64,000 nucleotides of DNA, from assembly GCA_032622095.1 (NCBI GenBank), contig CP136065.1, forward strand, positions 98,463,343 through 98,527,342, read 5' to 3'. This document shows, in pieces, positions 53,601-63,059 of this stretch; position 1 is the stretch's first letter; each line of letters starts with the position of its first letter. The translations under genes were made by a program, and so were the position numbers. The notes beneath the pieces are model-generated. The model did not search any database. It was not told the DNA's origin and saw only the letters and a program-made list of their open reading frames with translations. The DNA comes from Siphonodentalium dalli. Its lineage: Eukaryota > Mollusca > Scaphopoda > Gadilida > Siphonodentaliidae.

Positions 53601-56600
53601 ATTTCTAGAATAGCACACCAACTTTGGGGAAATTACTTCCAAATTTTTTTTTTCGTATTACCAATATTGTTGACAGTTCTACGCCTTCAAAACTAACATC
53701 TATACAATATGAACGGCAAACCGAGTTTGAGAAAATCCAATCCCAAATTCAGAACTTTACCGATTTTTTCAACATTGTTCGAAATGTCAATATGCCCGTT
53801 CAGTCGATTTAGATTTCTCAATTATCATGATATAACACAATTTCCCACAAAAACGGGCTACCCAAAACGAGCCTAGTAATAATAGACAGGTGCATGCCAG
53901 ATAAAATCTAAAAACAATTTTGAGAATGTTTTTGCATAGAATAATCATTACATTTAAAAATAAAAAAAAGGAACTCCTTGAAAATGTCCTTGAATCCAAG
54001 ATGGCCGACAAAATCCAATATGGCCGTCATAAGGCCAATTTTCCTGACATGTGTTACATTGATGGTGTTGAAGTTTAGTTTTATCAGCATGAAACCTTTA
54101 TATATGCATGACTGAACTGTTGTCAGATGCTGTCTTGATAATAACACTAACAAACCAACCATATTATATTGATGATGATTTTGATCCAAATTGGCCGCCA
54201 AAATCCAAAATGGCCACCATAAGGCCTATTTTCCTATCATATGTAATGTTGCTGGGACTGAAAGTTAGTCTCATCGGCATGAGATATTAATGTATGTATG
54301 GCTTAATTGTACTTAAATGATGAGTTAATAAAATAATTAATATATTGACAAATTAAGAATGGATGTTATTTCAAAATGGCCGCCAAAAATAAAGGCCACA
54401 ATATCAGCTGACCATATGGTCAATTTTTCAATCATGGTTAATGTTTCTGCAACTAAAAGCTAGTCTTACCCGCATGAAACTTTGATGTTGTATGTCTTAC
54501 TTGTTATTAGATGATACATCGATTACAAAACTAATAAATTGACCACATAAAGGATGAATGTTATTTCAAAATGGCCGCCAAAATCCAAAATGGGCGTCAT
54601 ATGGTCAATTTTATTATCATATGTTATGTTGCTGGGACTAAAGTTAGTTTTAGCAGCATGAAACATTGATGAATGTATGTTTTAATTGTTCTTAGATGAC
54701 GAACTAATAAAATAACTAACACATTGACCACATTAAGGATTGATGTTATTTCAAAATGGCCGTCAAAATTAAAAATGACCGCCATATGGTAACTTGTTCA
54801 ATCCTGTGTAATGTTGCTGCGACTGAAAGTTAGTCTTATCAGTATGAAACATTGATGGAACAACATACTTGGTATAATTTCGATTCGTGAAATATGTTGT
54901 TCGGTCGTTTACAATTATATAAATTTACAATTTTATAAGCCCATACATGTACATTCAACACACACATACAACCAGTCAGCAGCTATAGCGGAATTTATAA
55001 AAATGAATCCAGAAAATTAGATCTGGAACGAGCCTTTGACGAGGTCCAGACAAAATTTGCTGGACGAGCTTTGTAAATTTCGATATAAACTGGGGACGAG
55101 TTGTAGATTATATTTATCACATGATCCAAAACCTCGATAAAATATACTTAAATCAACAAATGGGACTTGAAACTAACATCGGCTTATATAAGGCATGCGA
55201 TGACGTTTCACGTAACTATGCGTTGTTTTCCGCGTAATTAAATAGTCCCTGCTAAATAAAGACTCTTTGGCGTAAATTCGAAGAAATAACTTTTCCAAAC
55301 TTTTCATTCATTAGAGTTTGTTGAAGAACAAAACAAACGACAAACCCGGCTGAAGTCAAAGGTCACGTTTGAGTAAAATAATACATTCTGGTATATCTGG
55401 CACTATTTCCTATTTACGCAACGAACTTTTATAGAATGGGTTTATTGAATGGAATGATGGTAGGATAAGGCAATATTATAAATAGTTTAATTTTAGATAA
55501 ATGCCCTTGGCTATCTTGAAGTTACATGGGGGTTGCGCTCCAAAATACACCTAATAATATTTCTTTTTTTAATTTTTCCCGCCGGCGCGGTATCGAAATT
55601 GATCTATAAATACCTGACGTATCTTCCCACGAGCATTATTAGTCCCAGAAAGACGACTTGAAGTCATAAACAATCCACTTCGAACATGAAAATTGTGTCC
55701 CAATCAAATATTGCGACACTAGTATTCATTTCGAATCGCAAATGGAATAACGCGCAACTTCCGGAAAATGCGTTATTTTATCATGAAACAATTTAGAAAT
55801 TTCATGCACTGCTTTCCGTTTGTTTAAATCGTAAATATTATGTAGTACCATAAACGTTTCAGAGCGCAGTGAGCTATGAATGTTGTTGCCATTTTTTGCT
55901 TATGCAACTTAAAAAAACAAAAAACAAACACCTATTTTTAGCGCTATATATCGACGAATTTATTCGGAAATCTTCTGCGACTGTATGTTATGAGATAACT
56001 CTTACCGAATTATGTATACATAACTTTGGGTTTCGAATGAGCCATGTCCGGTTAATATAATGAAAACAAGTCAAGACATCGGCTATATGTCATTTGGCTT
56101 TGCGGACGAATTGGCAGAATCCAGACAAACTGCACGTCATTGAGACATATATACACAGACAGGCTTCAGTTACTATAACAAGTGACATGCATATAGTGTC
56201 TACCCGTAACTTGTCCGTACTAACCCTCATTTGTACTCATATTTTAACTTCCTTCGCAAGATTCTTTCCAATACTATATGCCTTGCATATTATCATATTC
56301 ACACATGGCTAAGTTGTCCTGCTAATTTGCTATGGTGTTTGTGGGTCTTACTGAATTCATTTGATGCCAGTAGCGCAAAAGGATGACGTTAAGGAATGTA
56401 CCGTTATGTTTTCTATGGCTGTCATTTAAATGACAATTGGCTAATCTGAACGAATGGAGGAAAATCCATTATGTTTTAAGATATTCTAAAACATCTATAT
56501 AGCAAAACATTTATATACTGTTGCAAACCGACCATAATAAGAATAGCCATTCCTGTCCTGGTGTAAACACATGAGCAGCCATAATTAAAATAGTTAAAAA

Positions 56601-57526
56601 TGTAAATGTTTCATGTAGACATTAACTTTTTTCTCAAATAGATCGCATTTGCCAAACACAGCAAAATGACAACATTACAAAATAAAACGGCGCATTTCCG
56701 TTTGCCCCACCAGCTTTCTGTGTTAACATCCATCTTATTCATCCGGACACTGAGTCTATCGTATTCCCGCCCAATTTTTATTTCGCGGAACGCTTGCGGT
56801 ATACCCCCAAATTACGGCACATCGCGCGACGTTAATCGTTTCGATTGATAATCTTGCACTAATAGTGAGTTCTCATTGGCGCTACTGACGTGGAATCCCG
56901 CAGTAATGTAAATAAAAAGTCTACAACAAGTAATCAGACCCATTGTCTGCAGTTAACACGAACTGTCCTATACCAGCATCAAATTTATTCACCAGGACAC
57001 ACCAGAATCATAGAAAATTAGCAGGACCACTTAGAGTGAATTGTTACGAACGGAATAACAAATAACCATGCCGAAATAAGTTATTTTCATAAAATTCATA
57101 TCCAAATAGTCAGAATACAGCGTCATTTTTATAAACATATTACACGCAGTGACTACTATTCTTGCAATCATTACCATCAACATTTGTATGCCAAATAATG
57201 CGTCCGAAATAAGGCCCCAAATAAGGTAGTAAATATTTACAATTGTGCGTAGTTCAGCCGAAGTTTTCTCTGAAATGGTAGAGTCGATGCGATTGGAATT
57301 TTCGACAATCTTAGTTCTTTGCTACATTCTTCCAATGGGGATTGTGTTTGGGCACTGACTGAATATTATTAAATGAAATAAGTTCACACTATGTCGTTAA
57401 CCAGGTATGATATTATGTATTAAAAAGGAAACTAAACTAGTTGCACTCACCTGCGGCGATGACATTTACAAACACGTAGACGGAACAAACGTAATGTATC
57501 CACCAGTTGGCTGTGCTATTTGCCAT
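43819..57526 (-). CDS. Gene B: inverted paralogue of gene A, premature TAG before membrane anchor
   Basis: Four exons on the - strand: 57526-57451, 52467-52296, 47088-46856 and 44672-43819. Lengths of exons 1-3 (76, 172, 233 nt) and phases 1, 2, 1 equal gene A. All CTLD cysteines are kept. The stalk has about eight 12-residue repeats against about five in gene A. An in-frame TAG at 44160-44158 stops translation after 331 codons. Beyond it the same frame resumes for the C-R-C-Y-C module, transmembrane helix (ending VWMDIF) and basic tail up to 43819, making 444 residues if the stop were absent. As read, the product is a soluble CTLD-mucin. Alternatives are a new pseudogene, a sequencing error, an allele, or removal of the stop by a small alternative intron. 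Confidence 0.78.
44283..44600 (-). repeat. 36-bp coding minisatellite in gene B stalk, about eight units
   Basis: Unit on the - strand: GGATCAAGTACAAYGACAAG plus TGAAACGTCGAGCCAGCCC. It encodes S-E-T-S-S-Q-P-G-S-S-T-x. Units are very similar to one another at the DNA level, so the array is likely to vary in copy number between alleles. Confidence 0.88.
44990..45510 (+). repeat. Dispersed repeat, copy 2, in gene B intron 3
   Basis: This is the same-orientation counterpart of 35290-36055, with CCCCATTGACCGAATTCGCG near 45399 and CCAAGATTCATGATGTAAAA near 45229. It begins exactly where homology between the two genes' intron 3 sequences ends, which is consistent with insertion here. Confidence 0.6.
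45896..46336. mobile_element. MITE with 72-bp terminal inverted repeats, 441 bp
   Basis: GGGTCATTGTCACAAGGCTC ... AAATGTAGCCAGCTT at the left is mirrored at the right end with only about two mismatches over 70 bp. A further AGCCAGCTTTT copy lies inside the left end. There is no coding capacity. The target duplication is unclear, so the superfamily is not assigned. It lies in intron 3 of gene B and is absent from gene A. Confidence 0.78.
46856..47088 (-). CDS. Gene B exon 3: C-terminal half of CTLD
   Basis: The exon is 233 nt, with acceptor ATCCGTTCCAG| and donor GAAAG|GTTATT. It has ARFWMGITR, WYPGQPS, GPC, FSDQYC and TTLCEK. QPS again replaces the usual QPD/EPN, and the WND-region Asn is Ser here, so the sugar-binding calcium site is even less likely than in gene A. 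Confidence 0.82.
47150..48119. other. Intron 2 of gene B, no features
   Basis: No gene or repeat could be supported. Short open frames on the - strand lack domain signals. Confidence 0.4.
48120..48738 (+). mobile_element. TTAA MITE family 2, copy 3 (decayed)
   Basis: From about 48244 on it aligns with 52586-53077 (AGTTGTCGAAAATATTCATA, CGCATACAGTTTCGTTCATA, CCTACTATATTTTGCCTAAG, GTGGCGGTTTTTGACCGGTG). About 100 bp are inserted near the left end, and terminal TTAA sequences have decayed to TTAT and TTTAT. Confidence 0.65.
48739..52290. other. Intron 2 of gene B, no gene seen
   Basis: AT-rich sequence. An inverted pair GAAACTGACTCCAAATTTG (48775-48793) and its complement at 49131-49149 brackets about 340 bp. 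A poly-G run lies at about 51923-51933. No other structure could be supported by eye. Confidence 0.4.
52296..52467 (-). CDS. Gene B exon 2: N-terminal half of CTLD
   Basis: The exon is 172 nt, with acceptor ATAATTGTCAG| and donor AACAC|GTGAGTAAA. It carries CLDPTHAYYSSL, KCYWVGG, FVNEPTA and CAAQGGYI. The 3' part of the preceding intron (GATGTTGTCTG and so on) also aligns with gene A. Confidence 0.84.
52586..53077 (+). mobile_element. TTAA MITE family 2, copy 2 (492 bp)
   Basis: Ends AGGCACGTGAGGCCTT and the inverted AAGGCCAACGTACCT, flanked by TTAA at 52582-52585 and 53078-53081. It is nearly the same length as the inverted copy at 13617-14110 and highly similar. It lies in intron 1 of gene B, about 120 bp upstream of exon 2. 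Confidence 0.78.
53990..54870 (+). repeat. Satellite-like tandem repeat, period 185-195 bp, about five units
   Basis: The landmark AAATGGCCGCCAAAATCCAAA with variants occurs near 54001, 54191, 54376, 54571 and 54756. Each unit also has AATGTTGCTGGGACTGAAAG, TTAGTCTTATCAGCATGAAA and a CATTGACCACATTAAGGAT segment. The array lies inside intron 1 of gene B. Confidence 0.82.
54871..57450. other. Intron 1 of gene B, with blocks inverted relative to gene A intron 1
   Basis: Blocks at about 55520, 56420-56520, 56980-57180 and 57230-57370 align, inverted, with about 12690, 12130-12290, 11480-11640 and 10910-11050. Examples are CAATTGTGCGTAGTTCAGC versus GACCTACGCACAATTATAAA, and GCTAATCTGAACGAATGGAG. 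No exon was found. These blocks show that the duplication included intron sequence. Confidence 0.55.
57451..57526 (-). CDS. Gene B exon 1: signal peptide
   Basis: The exon is 76 nt and starts ATGGCAAATAGC. It encodes MANSTANWWIHYVC followed by hydrophobic SVYVFVNVIAA, with donor CGCAG|GTGAGT. The upstream frame has no other ATG, which fixes the start shared with gene A. Confidence 0.73.
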
Positions 57527-57640
57527 TAGCTTTCTGCTCACAGATACAAGGTACGCACGACAGTTATGTTGATTCTGAAGTGTAAAATATACCAATCGCT
57601 GGGTATGTGCAGCGCATTGTCTCAGCTATATATTTCACAC
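57527..57640 (-). promoter_or_regulatory. Probable promoter and 5' UTR of gene B
   Basis: On the - strand, GGTATATTTTACACTTCAGAATCAACATAACTG lies about 50-85 bp upstream of the ATG and aligns with the corresponding gene A segment. Similarity fades beyond about 57640. The likely core promoter is inferred from conservation only. Confidence 0.4.
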
Positions 57641-58936
57641 ACGATCGTCAAGTTGGTCATTTAACTCAAGATATTGCCCGAATACCTTGTACGTGAATAT
57701 TTACATCATCATTGCATATTTATCATAATAAATAAATATAAATAACAAAACCAAATGTTACAGAACATGAGCTATGTATGATTGTTCGCTATCCAACGTG
57801 AAGCCCATTCCCATATACATGTAGCTATGACTCTTGGTTGGATGTAAGTGTTCATCCAATTTCGGTCACCATTTTTCGAGGTTGTGAAGTATATTTATTT
57901 GAACGCCAACATCCTAAAAACAAATCGTTTCGACATCCGATTTTCGCAGTATCAGAGATAAGATGTTGGGATGATATCTTTGGAAAATATAGGAAGAACG
58001 CCAATTTCGAGCAAATTATGACGCATGTTCCCGGCCCAAGTAGCTACTCACCGTATGAATCATGGGGTTCTTTAGAAAACTTGATCCCATCGATTCGCGT
58101 TCAAAATTCATATGTAACAGAAACTATTTTCGCCTATATCACAGATTAGAGATGGCCCACCATCCTGTAACCATGTCGACATGAATGGAAATAGGCACAC
58201 ACTCCACACAAAGTTTCCTTCTTACATGTACCTCCCACAATCAGATATATATACATATCAGCTACCAAATTAAGAATACTCACTTGTTAACTTTAACTTG
58301 AAAATATTTCAGTCTGTTGAAAAAACTAGATGTCGGTGAAATGAACAGGGAGAAGCCTCTTTTGTCGATCCAGTTTATCACCTGGCGTAAGCCTCATTCC
58401 GTAGATAGGTTTGGTAAACAATGGAACGTTGTAGACCTTTTTGTAATCTCGCGAACGACTGACTTTCCTCTGATAAATAATTCACACTAATGGATCACAT
58501 TGAAATCACACTAGGGAAGATGTGAATGGCTGCGGACACACGTATCACAGTATCGATGGCATAGTAGTTGTGACAATTTCTTATGGTGGAGTTTGGTGAC
58601 AATTAGCCATGTTGCCCGCTGAGTTTCCACACAATAAGTCGACTGGACCAATTAACCCATCGCGTTTCACCAAGGTTGATCTCTACTCATTACGTTTTGC
58701 TACATTGTATTCTTTACGATACATATAATTGCACGATCGATCGTCCAGAATTGTGCTTGATCGTGGCAATCCCTCATTCACCCGCATGCCATGCAGTACC
58801 TGTACAACGTTTTATCGATATGATCTCAATGCATCTTTATCTACTTATATTAATTTCATGCGTATTAAGACAGTTCCCCAATTGCATTTTTTATTTTGCG
58901 ACGTTAAGATCTATGTATAATTCCGCTAACATTATC
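57641..58936. other. Region upstream of gene B, no gene supported
   Basis: An open frame of 103 codons (57838-58149, + strand) is unrecognised and lacks splice support. Otherwise featureless. Confidence 0.35.
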
Positions 58937-60183
58937 ATGTGGGCCGATGAAGCTATATCGGAACTGTTGGAAGAAATGCAGATGAGATAAAGTATCTGGA
59001 ATAAAGGAAGCGACTTATACAAAGACAAAAACAAGAACAAAGCTGATTATAACGAACTTTTGGAAATTATGTCCACGATTATTCCAGATTTATCGGAGAA
59101 AGCTTTGACGAGTAAAATAGAGAGTTTAAGGACCATGTATCGGGAGGAAGTGAGAAAGGTAACGAAAAGCAAAATTCATCGGGGAAATACGCACATTATC
59201 GACCTATGATGTGAAATATGTACATTCATTCTGAAAGAAGCAGATAATGGATTATTACCCGTCATTTCGTTTCATGGCGCGGGCCACAGTGAAAACACTT
59301 GTTAAAGATCATACTCCTGACCAGTCGTGTATTGGCTATTTTGTGTCATTGTCCGCACATAATCTCATAAGAATAGTCTCATTATGAATCGATAATGTGA
59401 CTAAATTGCTCTCGTTTTCAGCATATTATCGACTCAAAATGAAGCAGTTCTAAGCAGATTATCTACCCAAAACACGTTCTATTATAAGCAGAAAATGTTT
59501 CGGGAGAACAGGCTGAATATCTGTACCGAAATGGAAGTTTTTTGAGACATGTTCTTTTCTGGAGGAAAGCCCGTGGACCGGACCAAGGACGTTTCTGACC
59601 CATCCGATTCACCACAGGCTCGTTTCTCAGATATTGTTTCAGGTGATGCTGATGTGCCTACTAACAGCAGTGATGACAAAACGGTAACGATCTGTCAACC
59701 AATTCTGTGAAATCGACACAGCCATCGACATCTACCGTAAGAAAGATGCGTGGTGCTACGTCGTGGGCGAACACAGCAGCTCATGCGTTAGATGCGATCG
59801 CCGATACTATGACACACAAAGAGGATGAATGTGATATGTTTTGGTAGAGACATCACGATGGCCCTGAGGCGTTGTCCGGATGTAGAAAATCGACACAGAC
59901 TCACTTTTTTTGCTACAAACAACTGTATATAATATTTAGGAGAGCAGTAGCTATTATACAAAATTTCCAAGGAAATCAAAGTTTCCCTTCAACTCTTATT
60001 TCCGAACCGATGGTGCCATATGTTGGATATTCGATAAATGGACAGTCTAATCTAGGATATAATGTTATATTCGCAAGGAATTATAGTTCTCTAAACGGAA
60101 TGCAGAACGGTAATAGTTACCCAACTGGACATCCATGTGTCATCATGGAGGTACAACCCCCCGCTAGTACGCCAGACTTTTGA
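58937..60183 (+). pseudogene. Broken MADF (Myb/SANT-like) DNA-binding protein gene
   Basis: In one frame: MWADEAISELLEEMQMR, TAA (58988-58990), then SIWNKGSDLYKDKNKNKADY, PDLSEKALTSKIESLRTMYR and EEVRKVTKSK to a TGA at 59207. The W-x-D-E-x2-I-x-L-L-E, S-x-W-x7-Y-K-D and K-x2-S-L-R-x2-Y-x-x-E pattern is that of MADF-type domains. Downstream, after frame changes, come an acidic Ser/Asp segment (about 59545-59680), then TVRKMRGATSWANTAAHALD, HKEDECDMF and a C-terminal CRKSTQTHFFCYKQLYIIF open to 60183. The DECDxFG... region is the usual conserved C-terminal part of such proteins as I recall them. At least one stop and two shifts break it. The MADF call is from pattern recognition, not a search. 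Confidence 0.5.
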
Positions 60184-60914
60184 ACTGTTGACTGAAGTTT
60201 TGAACTAGTTCATTGGTGTTTTGAGTCAATTGATTAAAATAGCGTTATAGAGTTTCTTATATGTGATTCCATTTTATCACTGACGTGGGGATAGGGATAA
60301 GTGGGTGGACAACGACCGTACTGATGGTTAAATTTTCCAACTAGTATTAAAGGGACACAAGGCAATCGCAGTGGGTTCATGTAAATGTGAAAAAATAAAA
60401 AAATAAATAAAAAGGTTTGTAAATATACCACGATTAAAATTAACATGGAAAACATATTGTTATTATCAATAATGATAACTCCAATGACGAGGCAACACAT
60501 GTTGACACTATTCTTTTATAAACAGTACTGATACATGTCAGTTATTTTATAAATATTGCCAAATGGTGTAGCTAATTAAATGTTAAGTTAAAAATGGAAG
60601 CCACTATAATAGTACTGTTTACATACAGATGTTTAAACATGTGACATCTCATCATTAGAGCACTGTATATAGACATTAACGTGGAAATTCCTAACAACAA
60701 CTATGGAGCAAACACAGCTGTTCAGACTTTTGATCTTTCTTATCGGACTCAGGCGGTGGTCAACATTCGAAGTTAGACATTCACAGTAAAGACAACTTTT
60801 AAACACGTCCATGCATATAGATACCATCATAAACATTGGACACTACATATATGAATGTTAAAAACGGTGGTTCCGGGGATCAATTAGCTTGATAAATACG
60901 TTACTTAAGGAATG

Positions 60915-61050
60915 ACTTGCAGATTGATTGGAATCATTGGATTTTGACCGGCAGAGTAATTTAAAAAGTGTGTGAATCCCAAAGGTATTCAAACGAACTT
61001 TGCTTAATTACTCTGCCGGTCAAAACCACAGACCACAATCTATCAACAGG
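60915..61050. repeat. Small inverted-repeat element, about 135 bp
   Basis: TTTTGACCGGCAGAGTAATT at about 60950 pairs with AATTACTCTGCCGGTCAAAA at about 61010, with weaker pairing outward (AGATTGATTGG / CCACAATCTAT). It is probably a short MITE. No clear target duplication. Confidence 0.5.
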
Positions 61051-61230
61051 TGATTACTTATAATCATATATCAGTATATGTTAATAGAACATTAATCATT
61101 TGAAAAAAAAAATCAAAACTACCAAAACAATTGTAAGTAACATATTGTTAAAATTCCAACACAGTCTCACAATAACAACACGGGTGCGCACGATCGGTTC
61201 GTCGGCCAATAACTGAAATGTCGACTTCAG

Positions 61231-61319
61231 TTTTTGGTTGATGAACATCGGAAACGTTCGTGTTAACTGTATGGCGAAATGTACTGATTCTTACGGGAGC
61301 CAGTTGTGTGAATGTAGGG
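61231..61319 (+). CDS. Possible cysteine-rich exon
   Basis: An 89-nt segment between GACTTCAG| and GTAGGG|GTATGT is open in one frame and ends VNCMAKCTDSYGSQLCECRG. Four closely spaced cysteines in a C-x3-C-x9-C-x-C arrangement suggest a small disulfide domain. No partner exon could be found before the window end, so it may be chance. Confidence 0.22.
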
Positions 61320-61775
61320 GTATGTGATTATATTATCTCATTCTCTCGTAGCAGTTATAAATATCGCTTATCTCACAATGAGAGCAGACGCAGAAGTGTA
61401 ATGGATATGACAAAATTCCCAATCGATGAAAGGGCAGACATGTGACTCGCCGATAACGAGTTGTCAAGAGTTCAATGATACCTACAATTACACAGCGAAA
61501 TACTTACACATTGCATATTACCGGGATTTCCCCGACTATGTACATAAACTGCACACATTATATAACATAGTTCATTGTTTAATCTCATTTATACCACGAT
61601 CGCCTATCTTACTATATAAATAAAGCCATCTGTTTAAATTTTACATTTAATCAACACCTGTTGATTAAACGTGCCTACTGTTGATTAAACTTCGCAGAGT
61701 GGATTAAACTTTCTCCATTCAATTTGAATGGAAAAGTGTTTATCATTCGCATTGTAAAGATCGTGGCATAAACAA

Positions 61776-61894
61776 AATATACGCATAGTGTTTCTGAATA
61801 ACAAATTTAATCCACTCGTGGGATTGGCGATATTGTAAATCGCCAATCCCACTCGTGGATTAAATTTGTTATTCAGAAACACTATGCGTATATT
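61776..61894. repeat. 119-bp near-perfect palindrome
   Basis: Two 56-bp arms (61776-61831 and 61839-61894) with two mismatches and a 7-base loop. The arms contain ATACGCATAGTGTTTCTGAA and AATTTAATCCACTCGTGGGA. Related ATTAAAC/GATTAAAC words occur just upstream (61640-61710), including TTGATTAAACGTGCC and GTGGATTAAAC. Confidence 0.9.
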
Positions 61895-61899
61895 CTATA

Positions 61900-62280
61900 C
61901 TAGCAGGGTTACCCGGCGTTGCCCAGGTTAATGCGATGTGAAACCATCTGTATGCTGTGGATATTTATTGGGAATAGAGAACACCCTTGTTCAAATTGTT
62001 ATACGTTTTCTCATAAATTGTATATTCAAATAGCATCACAAAACATGATTATTACAGTCATGGAATATAAGTAGTGGCCCACCTTGTCAATTGTCATTCT
62101 GTTTATCGCGATTAATCCGTTCCACCAATAATGAAGTATTTATTTATTTACAACTGCGTATACGTCAGACGTTATACTATGCTACATGGACATCATAAAG
62201 ACATTAGTTCGCATAAATAAAAGATGACAATTGGGTTTTACATATTGAGATGTATCAATCAATCTAGTGGGTTGGACTAA
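61900..62280. mobile_element. Repeat end with CCCGGCGTTGCCC signature
   Basis: CTAGCAGGGTTACCCGGCGTTGCCCAGG at 61901-61928 is a phrase I recall at the ends of RTE-type repeats in many invertebrates. If so, the 63.1-64 kb array with GGTGGAAATTGGCGACTAAA could be part of the same element family. No coding part is present. Confidence 0.3.
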
Positions 62281-62283
62281 GAT

Positions 62284-62544
62284 CTCGAGGATACCTGGTT
62301 ATCATATCTCCATGAAGATACAGATGTTTCAAAGAAATTTCCAGGTGCTCCTCTGTTCATGGTGTTATATATATTGGCTAAATATTCTCAGTTTCAACGA
62401 AATGTTACTGCGCGTTCTTATCAGCTACATTTGCCAGACACAGAGCGAGATTTTGAGTTGTTTATGTCAGTCGATGAGTCTGTTCTAAACCCCTTGTCAG
62501 ATGTCAGTATTGGGAGGATCCTGAAAAGTCATGTGCTACACTAA
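62284..62544 (+). other. Unrecognised open frame, 86 codons
   Basis: The frame is open from an upstream TAA to the stop at 62544, with DTWLSYLHEDTDVSKKFPG near the start and LPDTERDFELFMSVDESV later. Composition is more protein-like than neighbouring frames. I do not recognise the family. It could be an exon or a transposon remnant. Confidence 0.22.
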
Positions 62545-63059
62545 CTGCATTTTATTGTATATCAGAAGAAACTATATATGACTGCACACTGTGACCACTA
62601 TTATTGAACAGGCCTTCCACATATCCTGACAAATTGTAACTTTTTTTGTGGAAACTGTATTGAATGGAACAGACTCAATTTTGTTATAATATATATGCAA
62701 TCCTCTGACGGTTCGAGGTCTCTCAGTTTGCACGAATATATGCATCTCTTCAATAGAATGATAAATATACGTTTAATGCTTCTTCTATGTATCTCTTTTT
62801 GCTAGCTCATTGTGTGAATGTCCTGATTGCCATCCCCATATAAATATGACAATTAAGAAGATATAATTGTTCAAGTGACTTATAAGTGGGTTACCATTTG
62901 TAGGGATTGTGAAATGTGAACGCCCAAATCTCCTTAAAATGGTATGGAGATGGCCTGTGTGACTATATATAACTTATATGTGGATATCGGCGAATAGCAA
63001 TCTTATCTATGATAGTGCATATCCGCTCGCCATCCGTGGCGCAAACTACACCAAATGTG

